Assembly: GCF_003568665.1 (NCBI RefSeq)
Contig: NZ_QXMH01000003.1
Span: 593,772-657,771, forward strand
Direction: 5' to 3'
DNA length: 64,000 bases
Source of the DNA: Chitinophaga alhagiae
Lineage (GTDB): Bacteria > Bacteroidota > Bacteroidia > Chitinophagales > Chitinophagaceae
The notes beneath the pieces are model-generated. The model saw only the letters and a list, made by a program, of their open reading frames with translations. It did not search any database and was not told the origin of the DNA. Every line of letters begins with the position of its first letter. Position 1 is the first letter of the stretch. Shown here piece by piece: positions 1 through 7,699 of the stretch. The position numbers were made by a program, and so were the translations under genes.

Positions 1-84
1 GGCAGTCAGCTGCCTGCATGTAATTAGCGATGTAGTTGAGAAAGGCGTATCGAAAGATCGCCCCGGGGAAGAGGGGTTACGGGA

Positions 85-468
85 TCAAATGCGGAAACTG
101 CAATGCAGCACGTTGGGGTGTACTTTAGGCGCCGGCGGCGGGGCATGAGCAGGCGGCGCGCCCGCCAGTATGCGGGCCGTATCAGGCTCCATCAGCGGCG
201 GAAAGGTGACGGGCAGCGCCATGGCCACGGGCATAGCGTAACCGGCATATGCGGTGGGCTGCTGGTCTTTTTCCAGCTTCACGGTTTTGTGTTCGCTTTT
301 GCAGCAATCCTGTTGGTTAATGGCCCCGCATTGGCCGCACTGGTCTGTTTTATCCGCTGCCAGTTGCACCGCTACCAGCCTGCCCTTGCAATAATGCAGG
401 CGAAAGGTGGCGCCGGTAGAAGAGCCCATGTACAAGGTGAGTAAAACAAGTGCCAGGAACTTTTTCAT
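85..468 (-). CDS. HYC_CC_PP family secreted protein
   Basis: A 127-residue small secreted protein. Residues 1-20 form a signal peptide. The family's naming motifs are all present: HYC at 25-27, a CxxC pair at C44/C47, CC at 55-56, and a proline-rich APPPAP stretch near 109-114. Function is not established. The conserved Cys/His residues and its place beside a copper chaperone and a copper ATPase suggest periplasmic metal binding, which is inference. It is the last gene of the copper cluster and has its own promoter with the shared operator (half-sites 507-516 and 528-537). The predicted -7 box lies only 8 nt from the start codon, so the leader would be very short. No gene is callable in positions 1-84. 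Confidence 0.8.
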   Translation of the reverse strand: MKKFLALVLLTLYMGSSTGATFRLHYCKGRLVAVQLAADKTDQCGQCGAINQQDCCKSEHKTVKLEKDQQPTAYAGYAMPVAMALPVTFPPLMEPDTARILAGAPPAHAPPPAPKVHPNVLHCSFRI

Positions 469-476
469 TACAGGGG

Positions 477-537
477 TAAAATTACCAGCCGGAACAGCAT
501 TTATTGTTACATAATTCCGGTATTCTTTTATATTTTA
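477..537 (-). promoter_or_regulatory. Promoter with AraC-type direct repeat, copy 1
   Basis: Read on the plus strand, half-site TTACATAATT lies at 507-516 and a weaker half-site TTATATTTTA at 528-537, start to start 21 bp. A -7 like box TAATTTTA (minus strand) lies at 477-484, leaving 22 bp to the proximal half-site. Three other promoters of the cluster show the same geometry. The likely ligand is the AraC/HMA protein encoded at 3244-3819 (inference). Confidence 0.6.
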
Positions 538-553
538 TCATCAAAGGGGCAAC

Positions 554-578
554 AAAAAAGGCGGTCTGAAACCGCCTT
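554..578 (-). terminator. Rho-independent terminator after HMA chaperone
   Basis: An 8-bp perfect stem (558-565 with 571-578, AAGGCGGT against ACCGCCTT on the plus strand) with a 5-nt loop is followed on the minus strand by a run of T. It lies just downstream of the stop codon of the 586-798 gene. Confidence 0.8.
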
Positions 579-585
579 CCATGTG

Positions 586-798
586 TTAAGCTACCTGCTC
601 TGCCTTATATCCGGCCTTTTCAATGGCCTCCCTGATCTTTTGCCCTTCTGTTCTTTCTGCTGATACGGTCAGTATCTTGTCTGCGCTCTGCAGGTCTACT
701 TCCCATTTATCTTTTCCTGCTGCTTCGTTCAGTGCCGGTGTTACAGCGGCTATGCAGCCGGAACATTTGATATTCGTTTTGAATTGCATCGTATCCAT
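586..798 (-). CDS. Heavy-metal-associated (HMA) domain copper chaperone
   Basis: A 70-residue stand-alone HMA domain, the usual size of CopZ/Atx1-type chaperones. The metal site is C12-S-G-C15, preceded by K11 instead of the usual MT. The ferredoxin-like beta-alpha-beta pattern continues to the C-terminus (KAGYKAEQVA). It probably carries Cu(I) in the cytoplasm and passes it to the P-type ATPase encoded immediately upstream. It has its own promoter at 826-886 and its own terminator at 554-578, so it can be made without the ATPase. An alternative start is M4. Confidence 0.85.
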   Translation of the reverse strand: MDTMQFKTNIKCSGCIAAVTPALNEAAGKDKWEVDLQSADKILTVSAERTEGQKIREAIEKAGYKAEQVA

Positions 799-825
799 GA
801 TCTGTTTATTTTTTGTTTGATAATG

Positions 826-886
826 TAAAATTACTGTGTTGAAGCGGCGGCGGCGTTATACAATTCGCCCTTCTTTTTATATAATT
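826..886 (-). promoter_or_regulatory. Promoter with AraC-type direct repeat, copy 2
   Basis: The clearest copy. TTATACAATT lies at 856-865 and TTATATAATT at 877-886, 9 of 10 identical and 21 bp start to start. The -7 like TAATTTTA (minus strand) is at 826-833, again 22 bp from the proximal half-site. It drives the HMA chaperone gene with a leader of about 25 nt. Confidence 0.65.
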
Positions 887-887
887 A

Positions 888-3155
888 TTAAAGGGCGGCG
901 GCCTTTAACCGGAGGCTGTTGCTGACCACACTTACAGAACTGAGCGCCATGGCCGCTCCGGCGATCATGGGGTCCAGCAGAAAACCGTTGATGGGGTAAA
1001 GCACGCCCGCCGCTACCGGTATGCCGATCAGGTTATAGATAAACGCCCAGAAAAGGTTCTGTTTGATGGTACTCACCGTTTTGCGGGAGAGAAGCAGGGC
1101 CTTGGGTATGCTGTTAAGGTCTGAGGTAATGAGCGTTATTTTGGCCACATCCATAGCTATGTCTGAGCCTTTGCCCATGGCAATGCTGACATCTGCCTGC
1201 GCCAGCGCCTGGGAGTCATTGATACCGTCTCCCACCATGGCCACCACTTTACCTGCCTGCTGCAGTTCTTTTACAAATTCCGCTTTATAAGCAGGCAGCA
1301 CTTCCGCCCGGTAGCTGGTGATACCCACTTTCCCCGCAACAGCGGCGGCCGTGTGCTGGTTGTCTCCCGTCAGCATATATACTTCAATGCCTCTTTTGCG
1401 CAGCGCGGCAATAGCTTCCGCAGAGCTGGCCTTGATCTTGTCTGCAATGGCTATGACGGCCAGCAGTTGGCTGCCTGCGGCAAAATAGATCACCGTTTTG
1501 GCTTCTTCCTGCAGGCTGCCCGCCTGCCAGGCCATTTGCGGAGAAATGGCAATGCGGTTTTCGTCCATCAGCTTTTTATTCCCCACGTAATAGTCCTGCC
1601 CTTCGTAGCGGCCTTTCACGCCCTGACCGGTAATGCTGTCAAAGCCGGCCAGCTTCACCGGCTTCACACCGGTTTCCTTCAGGTGGGTTACCACAGCTTC
1701 TGCCAGGGGGTGCTCAGACTGTTGTTCCAGTGCGTACAGCACCGCGGGCGGCAGTGCCGGGGCAGCGCCATCTGTCCAGGCCACATCTGTTACCACCGGT
1801 TTGCCTTCGGTAATAGTGCCGGTCTTGTCAAGGATGACGGCATTTACTTTATGCGCCTGCTCCAGGCTTTCCGCATCTTTGATCAGCATATTGTTCTCCG
1901 CGCCTTTGCCTACGCCTACCATAATGGCCGTAGGCGTGGCCAGCCCCAGTGCGCAGGGGCAGGCAATCACCAGCACTGTTACAGACGTGAGCAACGCGTG
2001 GGTGAAGGCATGTTCGTCGCCCAGCAACATCCACGCGGCAAAGGTGAGTATGGCTATGCCGATCACTACCGGCACAAAAATACCGGCTATCTTGTCTACC
2101 AGCTTCTGCACGGGGGCCTTGCTGCCCTGGGCTTCCTGTACCATTTTGATGATCTGCGCCAGCAAGGTGTCTGCCCCTACTTTTTCTGCCCGGAAGGTAA
2201 AGCTGCCCTTCTGGTTAATGGTGCCCGCAAATACGGCATCGCCGCTCTTTTTGGCTACAGGCACCGGCTCCCCGGTGATCATGCTTTCATCTACATAGGA
2301 GTTGCCCGAGGCCACCGCCCCATCTACCGGGATCTTTTCCCCCGGTTTCACCAGCAAATGGTCATTTACTTTTACCGCGGCCACCGGCACTTCCCTTGTA
2401 TGGCCGTCTGCATCTACCAACAGCACCGTTTTGGGCTGCAGGCCCATTAGTTTCCTGATGGCGGAAGATGTGTTGGACTTGGCTTTTTCTTCCAGCAGCT
2501 TGCCAAGGGAAATAAAGGCGATCACTACCGCGGCGGCTTCAAAGTACACGTGCGCGTGCAGGCCGCGGGCATGCCAGAATTGGGGGTAAATGGTATTAAA
2601 TGCGCTGAATATCCAGGCAATGCCTGTGCTGAGGGCCACCAGCGTGTCCATATTGGCCTTGCCATGGCGCGCCTGCTTAAAGGCATTCACAAAGAAGCTG
2701 CGGCCAAAGAAGAACACCACCGGCGTGGCCAGCACCATCATGATCCAGTTGGCGTAAGGCATGTTCATGAAGAACATCCCTATCACCACCACCGGCAGGG
2801 ACAGCACGGAGGCCCAGATGGTACGCTGCTTCACCGCCTCGTAATGTTTGCGTTGCGCTTCTTCCTTTACTTCGTCCTGGTTCTCTTTGTCTATCACGAG
2901 GTCATAGCCAATAGAACGTACGGAGCCTTGCAGCATTTCCGGTGTAACAGCCTGCGCATCGTATTGCACCCAGGCGCTCTGGTTGGCGAAGTTAACGCCC
3001 GCGTCCTGCACGCCGGGCACGGACTTCAATATAGACTCCACACTCACGGCGCAGGCGGCGCAGGTCATTTCCAGTACGGGAAAGGTGTCTCGCGCCAGGC
3101 CTGTTTTTTTGTTCCCGGCAGCCGCGGAGGGCTGCACTGCTATAGCTGATGACAT
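888..3155 (-). CDS. copA: Copper-translocating P1B-type ATPase
   Basis: A 755-residue P1B ATPase that exports Cu(I) from the cytoplasm using ATP. In order: one N-terminal HMA domain with MTCAAC at 30-35, paired membrane helices at about 113-225, actuator motif TGE at 294-296, the transport-site CPC at 399-401, phosphorylation motif DKTGT at 443-447, an SEHP motif near 488, GDGIND near 645, and a C-terminal helix pair. That last pair carries a MALSSVSVVSNS stretch typical of copper rather than zinc pumps. It has one HMA domain where some homologues have two. Its promoter (3172-3232) has the operator shared with its neighbours. Copper specificity rests on the CPC and C-terminal motifs plus context. 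Confidence 0.93.
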   Translation of the reverse strand: MSSAIAVQPSAAAGNKKTGLARDTFPVLEMTCAACAVSVESILKSVPGVQDAGVNFANQSAWVQYDAQAVTPEMLQGSVRSIGYDLVIDKENQDEVKEEAQRKHYEAVKQRTIWASVLSLPVVVIGMFFMNMPYANWIMMVLATPVVFFFGRSFFVNAFKQARHGKANMDTLVALSTGIAWIFSAFNTIYPQFWHARGLHAHVYFEAAAVVIAFISLGKLLEEKAKSNTSSAIRKLMGLQPKTVLLVDADGHTREVPVAAVKVNDHLLVKPGEKIPVDGAVASGNSYVDESMITGEPVPVAKKSGDAVFAGTINQKGSFTFRAEKVGADTLLAQIIKMVQEAQGSKAPVQKLVDKIAGIFVPVVIGIAILTFAAWMLLGDEHAFTHALLTSVTVLVIACPCALGLATPTAIMVGVGKGAENNMLIKDAESLEQAHKVNAVILDKTGTITEGKPVVTDVAWTDGAAPALPPAVLYALEQQSEHPLAEAVVTHLKETGVKPVKLAGFDSITGQGVKGRYEGQDYYVGNKKLMDENRIAISPQMAWQAGSLQEEAKTVIYFAAGSQLLAVIAIADKIKASSAEAIAALRKRGIEVYMLTGDNQHTAAAVAGKVGITSYRAEVLPAYKAEFVKELQQAGKVVAMVGDGINDSQALAQADVSIAMGKGSDIAMDVAKITLITSDLNSIPKALLLSRKTVSTIKQNLFWAFIYNLIGIPVAAGVLYPINGFLLDPMIAGAAMALSSVSVVSNSLRLKAAAL

Positions 3156-3171
3156 ATGGTATGATTTTCAG

Positions 3172-3232
3172 CAAAGCTACGGACAGGCGGGAGGGCAGGT
3201 GTTATACTTTTAAGGGTGATTTGTATATAATT
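3172..3232 (-). promoter_or_regulatory. Promoter with AraC-type direct repeat, copy 3
   Basis: A consensus -7 box TAGCTTTG (minus strand) lies at 3172-3179. Half-sites TTATACTTTT (3202-3211) and GTATATAATT (3223-3232) are 21 bp apart and begin 22 bp above the -7 box. No good -33 TTTG is visible, which fits activation by a bound regulator. The leader to the copA start is about 16 nt. Confidence 0.65.
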
Positions 3233-3243
3233 TGGAAGGAGGT

Positions 3244-3819
3244 TCAGGATTGATGGCGGGAGGCTTCCTTTGCACGGCGCATTTCCCTGAAATGCGAGGC
3301 GTTCAGCCCTGTAGTGGACCTGAATTGCCGGCTGAGATGCGCGGCGCTGCTGAAACCCAGCCTGAAGGCGATGGCTGACAGTGGTTCGCCGGTATATACC
3401 AATAGTTCCTTTACCTTTTCTACGCGGAACTCCATGATGTATTTTTCAAGCGTAATACCCTCTACTGCGGAAAATACCTGGCTGACGCTGCTGTAATCCC
3501 TGTTAAAGTGCTTCACCACCACGTCTGAAAAGCGAAAGCCTTGCGGAAAGTCGTATTCCCCGGAATACACCTGCTCTACCAGCATTTTCACTTCGCGCAC
3601 CAGCTTTGTTCTTTTGTCTTCCACCAGGTCAAAGCCCAGCGGCGCCAGCTTTGCGCGGACGGCTTCCATATCCGGCGCGGTAAGGGCGGATACGGTGGTA
3701 ACCTCTCCCAGCCGTACGTCCGTTACCGGTACATGCAATTCCTGCAGCGCTTCCCTGACGGCCGAAATGCACCGCCCGCACACCATTCCCTTGATCTGTA
3801 TCTTGTATTCGCTTACCAT
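3244..3819 (-). CDS. HMA-AraC fusion transcriptional regulator
   Basis: A regulator in which an N-terminal HMA fold is fused to an AraC-type DNA-binding domain. With this start the protein has 191 residues. The HMA metal site is C-G-R-C (C14 and C17), and the double helix-turn-helix spans about 95-183, with the motif LSAIAFRLGFSSAAHLSRQF. The reading frame is open to an upstream ATG at 3855, but a -7 like box at 3842-3849 would leave that ATG outside the mRNA, so M at 3819 is preferred. It probably senses cytoplasmic copper directly or from the chaperone and binds the repeats at all four promoters of the cluster, including its own (inference). Confidence 0.85.
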   Translation of the reverse strand: MVSEYKIQIKGMVCGRCISAVREALQELHVPVTDVRLGEVTTVSALTAPDMEAVRAKLAPLGFDLVEDKRTKLVREVKMLVEQVYSGEYDFPQGFRFSDVVVKHFNRDYSSVSQVFSAVEGITLEKYIMEFRVEKVKELLVYTGEPLSAIAFRLGFSSAAHLSRQFRSTTGLNASHFREMRRAKEASRHQS

Positions 3820-3841
3820 AAGGCCCACCTGTTTGAAGGTA

Positions 3842-3902
3842 CAAATATGCGGCAATAGCGGCGGTATGTTGTTACATAATTGACGGGATTTTATACATAA
3901 TT
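3842..3902 (-). promoter_or_regulatory. Promoter with AraC-type direct repeat, copy 4 (autoregulatory)
   Basis: TTACATAATT at 3872-3881 and ATACATAATT at 3893-3902 share nine identical bases (TACATAATT) at 21 bp spacing. The -7 like box CATATTTG (minus strand) is at 3842-3849, 22 bp from the proximal half-site. The operator ends 7 bp from the stop codon of the next gene (3909). The position implies that the regulator controls itself. Confidence 0.65.
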
Positions 3903-3908
3903 ATGCTT

Positions 3909-5075
3909 TCAGGCCCTGTAACCATATATCCAGTGCAGCTTTTTGATCTGCGCTTTTATAAAAAAGCCGATCAGCCTGTCCCGGAACCAGGTAGCCACCC
4001 GGCCGGGCTTTGACTTGGCATTCCCTACTTTTCTGGCGCTTTTGATGATCTTTTCCACCCTGGGCTGCCGCAGCCGCTGAAAAGCCGCAAAGGCGGCTTC
4101 CGGCGTGGTGGCGTTACCCAGGCATTTCGCCAGGCATTCTGTGTCTTCCAGGGCCAGGGAAGCGCCCTGCCCAATGTGCGGGGACGTGGCATGCGCCGCA
4201 TCGCCCACCAGGCAAACACGGCGGGTATGCCATTGGGCCAGCTTGGGAATATCGTATACCGGGTAGGCGATCACCTGGTCCGTGGCCCTGATGATCCGCG
4301 AAAACAGCGGGTCATCCTGCTCATGGATGCGCAGCAGCTCGTTCTTTATTTCGCTTTTCAATACCGTTCTCACCTCTTCCCGGGAAGGTTCTTGAGCGCG
4401 GTAATAATTGTTGAACCACCATATCTCTCCTTTGCTGGACACGTTATACGCAAAAAAGCCCCGCTCCCCGAAGGTCATGCGGATAGCATCCAGCGGCGTG
4501 CTTAATTCCGGCAGGCGGGCATAACCGCCCGTAGAAATATTTTTATTGTACACCGGCCGCGCCGCACCGGGGAACATGCTGTTGCGCACGGCGGAAAAGG
4601 TACCGTCCGCCCCCATCAGGAGGTCTGCGCTGGCGCTGCTGCCGTCACTGAACCAGGCTGTTACCTCCTGCTCCGTTTCCACCACGCACACGCACTTTTT
4701 GCCAAAATATACCGGCACCTTTTTTTCCGATGCGGCAAGGCGGGCCGCTTCATTCAGCCGGTGCCGCTTGAGCTGTATGGTTTCGCAATGGTACAGCTCC
4801 CGCTGGTAATCCGTCATGAGCGCGGCAATTTCCCTGCCCTGCTGGTTGTAGAAACGCATGGAGCCGGTGGTACAATCCTGCCGGAGCAGCGTTTCCGGCA
4901 CAAACCGCAGCAGCACGTTAAGCCCGTTGGGCGTAAGCCCCAGGAACGCGCCGTCTTCCAGGCCAGCATCTTCCCTCCCTTCAAAAATCTCCACGTGATA
5001 ACCGGCGTTCTGCAATTGTATACCGAGTACCGGCCCGGCTACGCCCGCACCTATAATGATCACTTTTTGGCCCAT
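3909..5075 (-). CDS. FAD-dependent aromatic-type monooxygenase (PF01494, TetX-like)
   Basis: A 388-residue class A flavoprotein monooxygenase. A Rossmann GxGxxG motif occupies G9-A-G11-V-A-G14, a central LMGADGTFSAVR matches the family DG motif, and LVGDAAHATSPHIGQG is the GD motif that binds the FAD ribityl chain. Such enzymes use NAD(P)H and O2 to hydroxylate a small molecule. The substrate cannot be read from sequence. The frame is open to 5528, but the extra 151 residues read antisense-like and overlap a real membrane-protein gene, so the start is at 5075, overlapping that gene's end by 16 bp. It is probably cotranscribed with it and repressed by the divergent MarR protein. Confidence 0.85.
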   Translation of the reverse strand: MGQKVIIIGAGVAGPVLGIQLQNAGYHVEIFEGREDAGLEDGAFLGLTPNGLNVLLRFVPETLLRQDCTTGSMRFYNQQGREIAALMTDYQRELYHCETIQLKRHRLNEAARLAASEKKVPVYFGKKCVCVVETEQEVTAWFSDGSSASADLLMGADGTFSAVRNSMFPGAARPVYNKNISTGGYARLPELSTPLDAIRMTFGERGFFAYNVSSKGEIWWFNNYYRAQEPSREEVRTVLKSEIKNELLRIHEQDDPLFSRIIRATDQVIAYPVYDIPKLAQWHTRRVCLVGDAAHATSPHIGQGASLALEDTECLAKCLGNATTPEAAFAAFQRLRQPRVEKIIKSARKVGNAKSKPGRVATWFRDRLIGFFIKAQIKKLHWIYGYRA

Positions 5076-5560
5076 GATAGTTGTTTGATCGGTAAAAGCA
5101 TGGCCATCACCACGTTCAGTACGCAGTACAGCCCTGTTCTCAACAGGTTCAGATGGCGCCATACGGCTGCCTTGGCCTGCAGGGCGGCATCTACCCCGTC
5201 TGAAGGCGGCAGCGCCTGGAACCAGCCGATGGCGGGCGCAAAATAGAGCAGCGTCCACACCCGGAGCGCCATATGCCCCGCAAACAGGGCCAGCAGTGCG
5301 TACCTTCTGGACTTTATGCGCCAGTTGAACACTATGCAGGCTATGAACAGTACCTCGTGGAAGGAATGCATGCCGATCCAGAAGGCGCCGAGGTTGAGCG
5401 CGTAGGGGCCTTGCAGAAAATGCAGCGAGGCGGGGGGCGCCAGCGTCCACCGCGGTATCAGCACAAAGGTTTCCCATATACCGGCGCCGTTCATCACAAA
5501 ATAGGCGCTTACTGCCAGAAATAGCCACAGGTTGGCGCGTTGATAGTTAATAGTATTCAT
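5060..5560 (-). CDS. Integral membrane protein, four predicted helices, family not recognised
   Basis: A 166-residue hydrophobic protein with helices at roughly 10-32, 54-79, 85-108 and 138-156. No enzymatic motif is recognised. It overlaps the start of the monooxygenase gene by 16 bp, which points to translational coupling and a shared role, perhaps in handling the same small compound. A minus-strand promoter with TTTG, 18 bp, then TATCTTTG (5634-5641) lies within the operator region shared with the MarR gene. Confidence 0.7.
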   Translation of the reverse strand: MNTINYQRANLWLFLAVSAYFVMNGAGIWETFVLIPRWTLAPPASLHFLQGPYALNLGAFWIGMHSFHEVLFIACIVFNWRIKSRRYALLALFAGHMALRVWTLLYFAPAIGWFQALPPSDGVDAALQAKAAVWRHLNLLRTGLYCVLNVVMAMLLPIKQLSWAKK

Positions 5561-5585
5561 GTTCAGGCAATTGATGTCTGTTTGT

Positions 5586-5643
5586 TAATTTTGCAGGGAA
5601 GATATTTATCTTATAAACTAAATATCTTAGTCACAAAGATATT
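5586..5643. promoter_or_regulatory. Divergent promoters with two MarR-type palindromes
   Basis: Palindrome 1 is AAGATA-TT-TATCTT at 5599-5612. Palindrome 2 is AATATCTT, 7 bp, AAGATATT at 5621-5628 and 5636-5643. A longer 10-bp inverted repeat (5599-5608 with 5619-5628) spans both. A plus-strand -7 box TAATTTTG lies at 5586-5593 and a minus-strand -7 box TATCTTTG at 5634-5641, so the palindromes cover both transcription starts. This is the usual arrangement for an autorepressing MarR protein that also represses the divergent operon. Confidence 0.65.
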
Positions 5644-5655
5644 ATTTTAATTGAC

Positions 5656-6126
5656 ATGGCAAACATTTCAAAAGAAAAAATCCATGAGCTGAATGAATAC
5701 GGTCGCCGTTTTTCTGACGCCACGGTGTTGCTGCATCTGCAGATAGCCCAGTACGCGGGGCTGGCGCCTGCTGACCATAAGTACCTCAGTATGCTCATGC
5801 AAAAAGGGGCCATGACAGCGGGGGAATTGGCGGTGGCTTCCGGCCTCACCACCGGCGCTGTAACGGGATTGATAGACCGCCTGGAAAAAAAAGGGCTGGT
5901 GGAAAGGAAAGCAGATGCCACTGACCGGCGAAAGGTGTTGATAGTGCCCAACCTGCAAAAAGCTGGCAAGCTGTTCGGCAATGTATTCGGCTCCCTGCAG
6001 GAGCGGCTTACGGCGCTTGTGCAGCAGTATTCCGACAAAGAGCTGAAAGTGGTGAAAAGTTATATTGGCGAGGCAGTGAAGATCATGGAAGAGCTGACGG
6101 AAGAATTGAAAAAGGGAAAGAAATAG
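5656..6126 (+). CDS. MarR family winged-helix regulator
   Basis: A 156-residue protein with the standard MarR layout: a helical dimerisation region at the N-terminus, and a winged helix at about 45-100 with KGAMTAGELAVASGLTTGAVTG as the recognition region. This is followed by the wing LEKKGLVERKADATDRRKV, whose D-x-R-R is diagnostic, and a C-terminal dimer helix rich in lysine and glutamate. It is divergent from the membrane protein/monooxygenase pair. The intergenic palindromes suggest it represses both directions and releases DNA on binding a small phenolic-type ligand (family knowledge; ligand unknown). Confidence 0.9.
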   Translation: MANISKEKIHELNEYGRRFSDATVLLHLQIAQYAGLAPADHKYLSMLMQKGAMTAGELAVASGLTTGAVTGLIDRLEKKGLVERKADATDRRKVLIVPNLQKAGKLFGNVFGSLQERLTALVQQYSDKELKVVKSYIGEAVKIMEELTEELKKGKK

Positions 6127-6229
6127 CGCATTTTGGTTGTCCCCGCAGAAAATATTACAACTGCAGGAAAATACGCTGGAAAAACCTGTACTTTAGCCGG
6201 TAGCCTCATTTAAACCCAGGATACCGGCT

Positions 6230-7624
6230 ATGAAGAAAATATCGTCCGTTTTATTGCTCCTGTTCTCTACCGCCGCCCAGGCCCAGGAATATACCCTGCA
6301 GGTAGAAAGCATGATGGCCAACAGCGCAAAGAAGACCTACGGCGAATGGAAACACAATCCCACACGCGCCGTTTCCACCTTACAGGGCTATCAGCCCGTT
6401 ACCGTAAAAACAGACCGCTATGGGGGGCGCACAGACCGCAAGGCGAAGGCTACGGGATTTTTCCGCGCGGAAAAGATCGGCCCGCGCTGGTGGATCATAG
6501 ATCCTGAAGGGAACCTGATGGTGAACCTGGGCGTTAACAGCGTGAGCACGGCCGTCTCAGACAGCAGCCGGCAATTGATGGAAAAGAGGTTCGGCACGAA
6601 ACAGGAATGGGCCGCGCAAACCAAAGCCCTCATACAATCTCTCGGGTTCAATGCGCTGGGCGCATGGTCAGACACCGAGTCTTTCATCAATACGCCCTCC
6701 CAGCCTGCCCGGCCGCTCTCCTACACCATCATCAAAAATTTCATGAGCGAGTATGGAAAAAAAAGAGGCGGTACCTACCAGGCCCCGGGCCATACCGGTT
6801 ATCCTGACAATACCATTTTTGTATTTGATCCGGCGTTCGTTTCTTTCTGTGATGAATATGCCCGGCAGCTGGCAAAGTATAAAGACGATAAAAACCTGTT
6901 CGGCTATTTCTCCGACAATGAAATGCCTTTCCAGCGGCTTTCTCTTGACCGTTACCTGGCCAAGAAAGATACCACGGACCCGGGGTGCATAGCCGCCAGA
7001 AAGTGGTTGCAAAACAAAGGGTACAACGCGGCCGCCCTCACAGACACCATCCGCCACGAGTTCCTGGGATATATGGCAGACACCTATTTTTCCATTGTGT
7101 CCAAAGCCATCAAAAAGTACGACCCCAACCACCTCTACCTGGGCAGCCGCTTCCACTCATATGAAAAGAAAGTACCGGAAGTGTTCCGCGCCGCGGGAAA
7201 ATACATAGACGTGATCGCCATCAATTATTACCGCGAGTGGACGCCCCTGGCGGAAGACATTGCCAACTGGACGGCCTGGAGCGGCCGCCCCTTTATTATC
7301 ACGGAGTGGTACGCCAAAGGGGAAGACTCCGGCATGCCCAACTATTCCGGCGCCGGCTGGATCGTACACACACAAAAAGACCGTGGCCTCTTTTATCAGA
7401 ACTTTGCGCTGGCCCTACTCGAAAGCGGCAATTGCGTGGGTTTTCACTGGTTCAAGTACCAGGACAATGATCCCAGCAACCTGAAAACAGACCCCTCCAA
7501 CCGCGATGCCAACAAAGGCATTGTACAACTTGACTATACCGTGTACAACGGCCTTACGGACAAGATGCGGGAGCTGAACACGCAGGTGTACGGTCTTATC
7601 GACTTTTTTGACCGGCGCAAATAA
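6230..7624 (+). CDS. Secreted clan GH-A glycoside hydrolase, beta-agarase-like
   Basis: A 464-residue protein with a signal peptide (about 1-19, ending AQA). The core resembles beta-agarase-type TIM barrels: ATGFFRAEKIGPRWWIIDPEG near 75-95 and a likely acid/base in SDNE (N230-E231). The likely nucleophile is in ITEWYA (E359), both at clan GH-A positions. It lacks a lipobox and a T9SS tail, so the mature protein is probably periplasmic. It faces module 1 and shares a bidirectional terminator with it, which suggests it helps degrade the same glycan. The exact GH family (50, 86 or an unassigned relative) and the substrate are not settled. Confidence 0.7.
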   Translation: MKKISSVLLLLFSTAAQAQEYTLQVESMMANSAKKTYGEWKHNPTRAVSTLQGYQPVTVKTDRYGGRTDRKAKATGFFRAEKIGPRWWIIDPEGNLMVNLGVNSVSTAVSDSSRQLMEKRFGTKQEWAAQTKALIQSLGFNALGAWSDTESFINTPSQPARPLSYTIIKNFMSEYGKKRGGTYQAPGHTGYPDNTIFVFDPAFVSFCDEYARQLAKYKDDKNLFGYFSDNEMPFQRLSLDRYLAKKDTTDPGCIAARKWLQNKGYNAAALTDTIRHEFLGYMADTYFSIVSKAIKKYDPNHLYLGSRFHSYEKKVPEVFRAAGKYIDVIAINYYREWTPLAEDIANWTAWSGRPFIITEWYAKGEDSGMPNYSGAGWIVHTQKDRGLFYQNFALALLESGNCVGFHWFKYQDNDPSNLKTDPSNRDANKGIVQLDYTVYNGLTDKMRELNTQVYGLIDFFDRRK

Positions 7625-7641
7625 CCATACTGTCAAAATAC

Positions 7642-7677
7642 AAGGGGCAACTGAAATAGCGTTTTCAGTTGCCCCTT
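7642..7677. terminator. Bidirectional rho-independent terminator
   Basis: A perfect 15-bp stem (7642-7656 with 7663-7677) starting AAGGGGCAACTG, with a 6-nt loop. The stem ends in A/T runs, so it works on both strands. It separates the convergent genes ending at 7624 (+) and 7700 (-). Confidence 0.9.
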
Positions 7678-7699
7678 TAATATTTATCCGGTTGTTGTT

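Noticed and set aside
1..84. Minus-strand open stretch reading AIFRYAFLNYIANYMQAADC
   Set aside because: Protein-like in appearance, but it has an upstream stop, no convincing start except an ATG at 17-19 near the edge, and too little sequence to judge.
1353..2450. Long plus-strand frames opposite copA and similar frames opposite the susC genes
   Set aside because: Shadow frames of GC-rich genes; compositions are histidine/arginine-rich and no domain is recognisable.
5076..5528. Upstream extension of the FAD monooxygenase frame (151 residues)
   Set aside because: Reads as arginine/alanine-rich nonsense and overlaps almost all of a convincing membrane-protein gene in another frame; GxGxxG begins a normal N-terminus at 5075.
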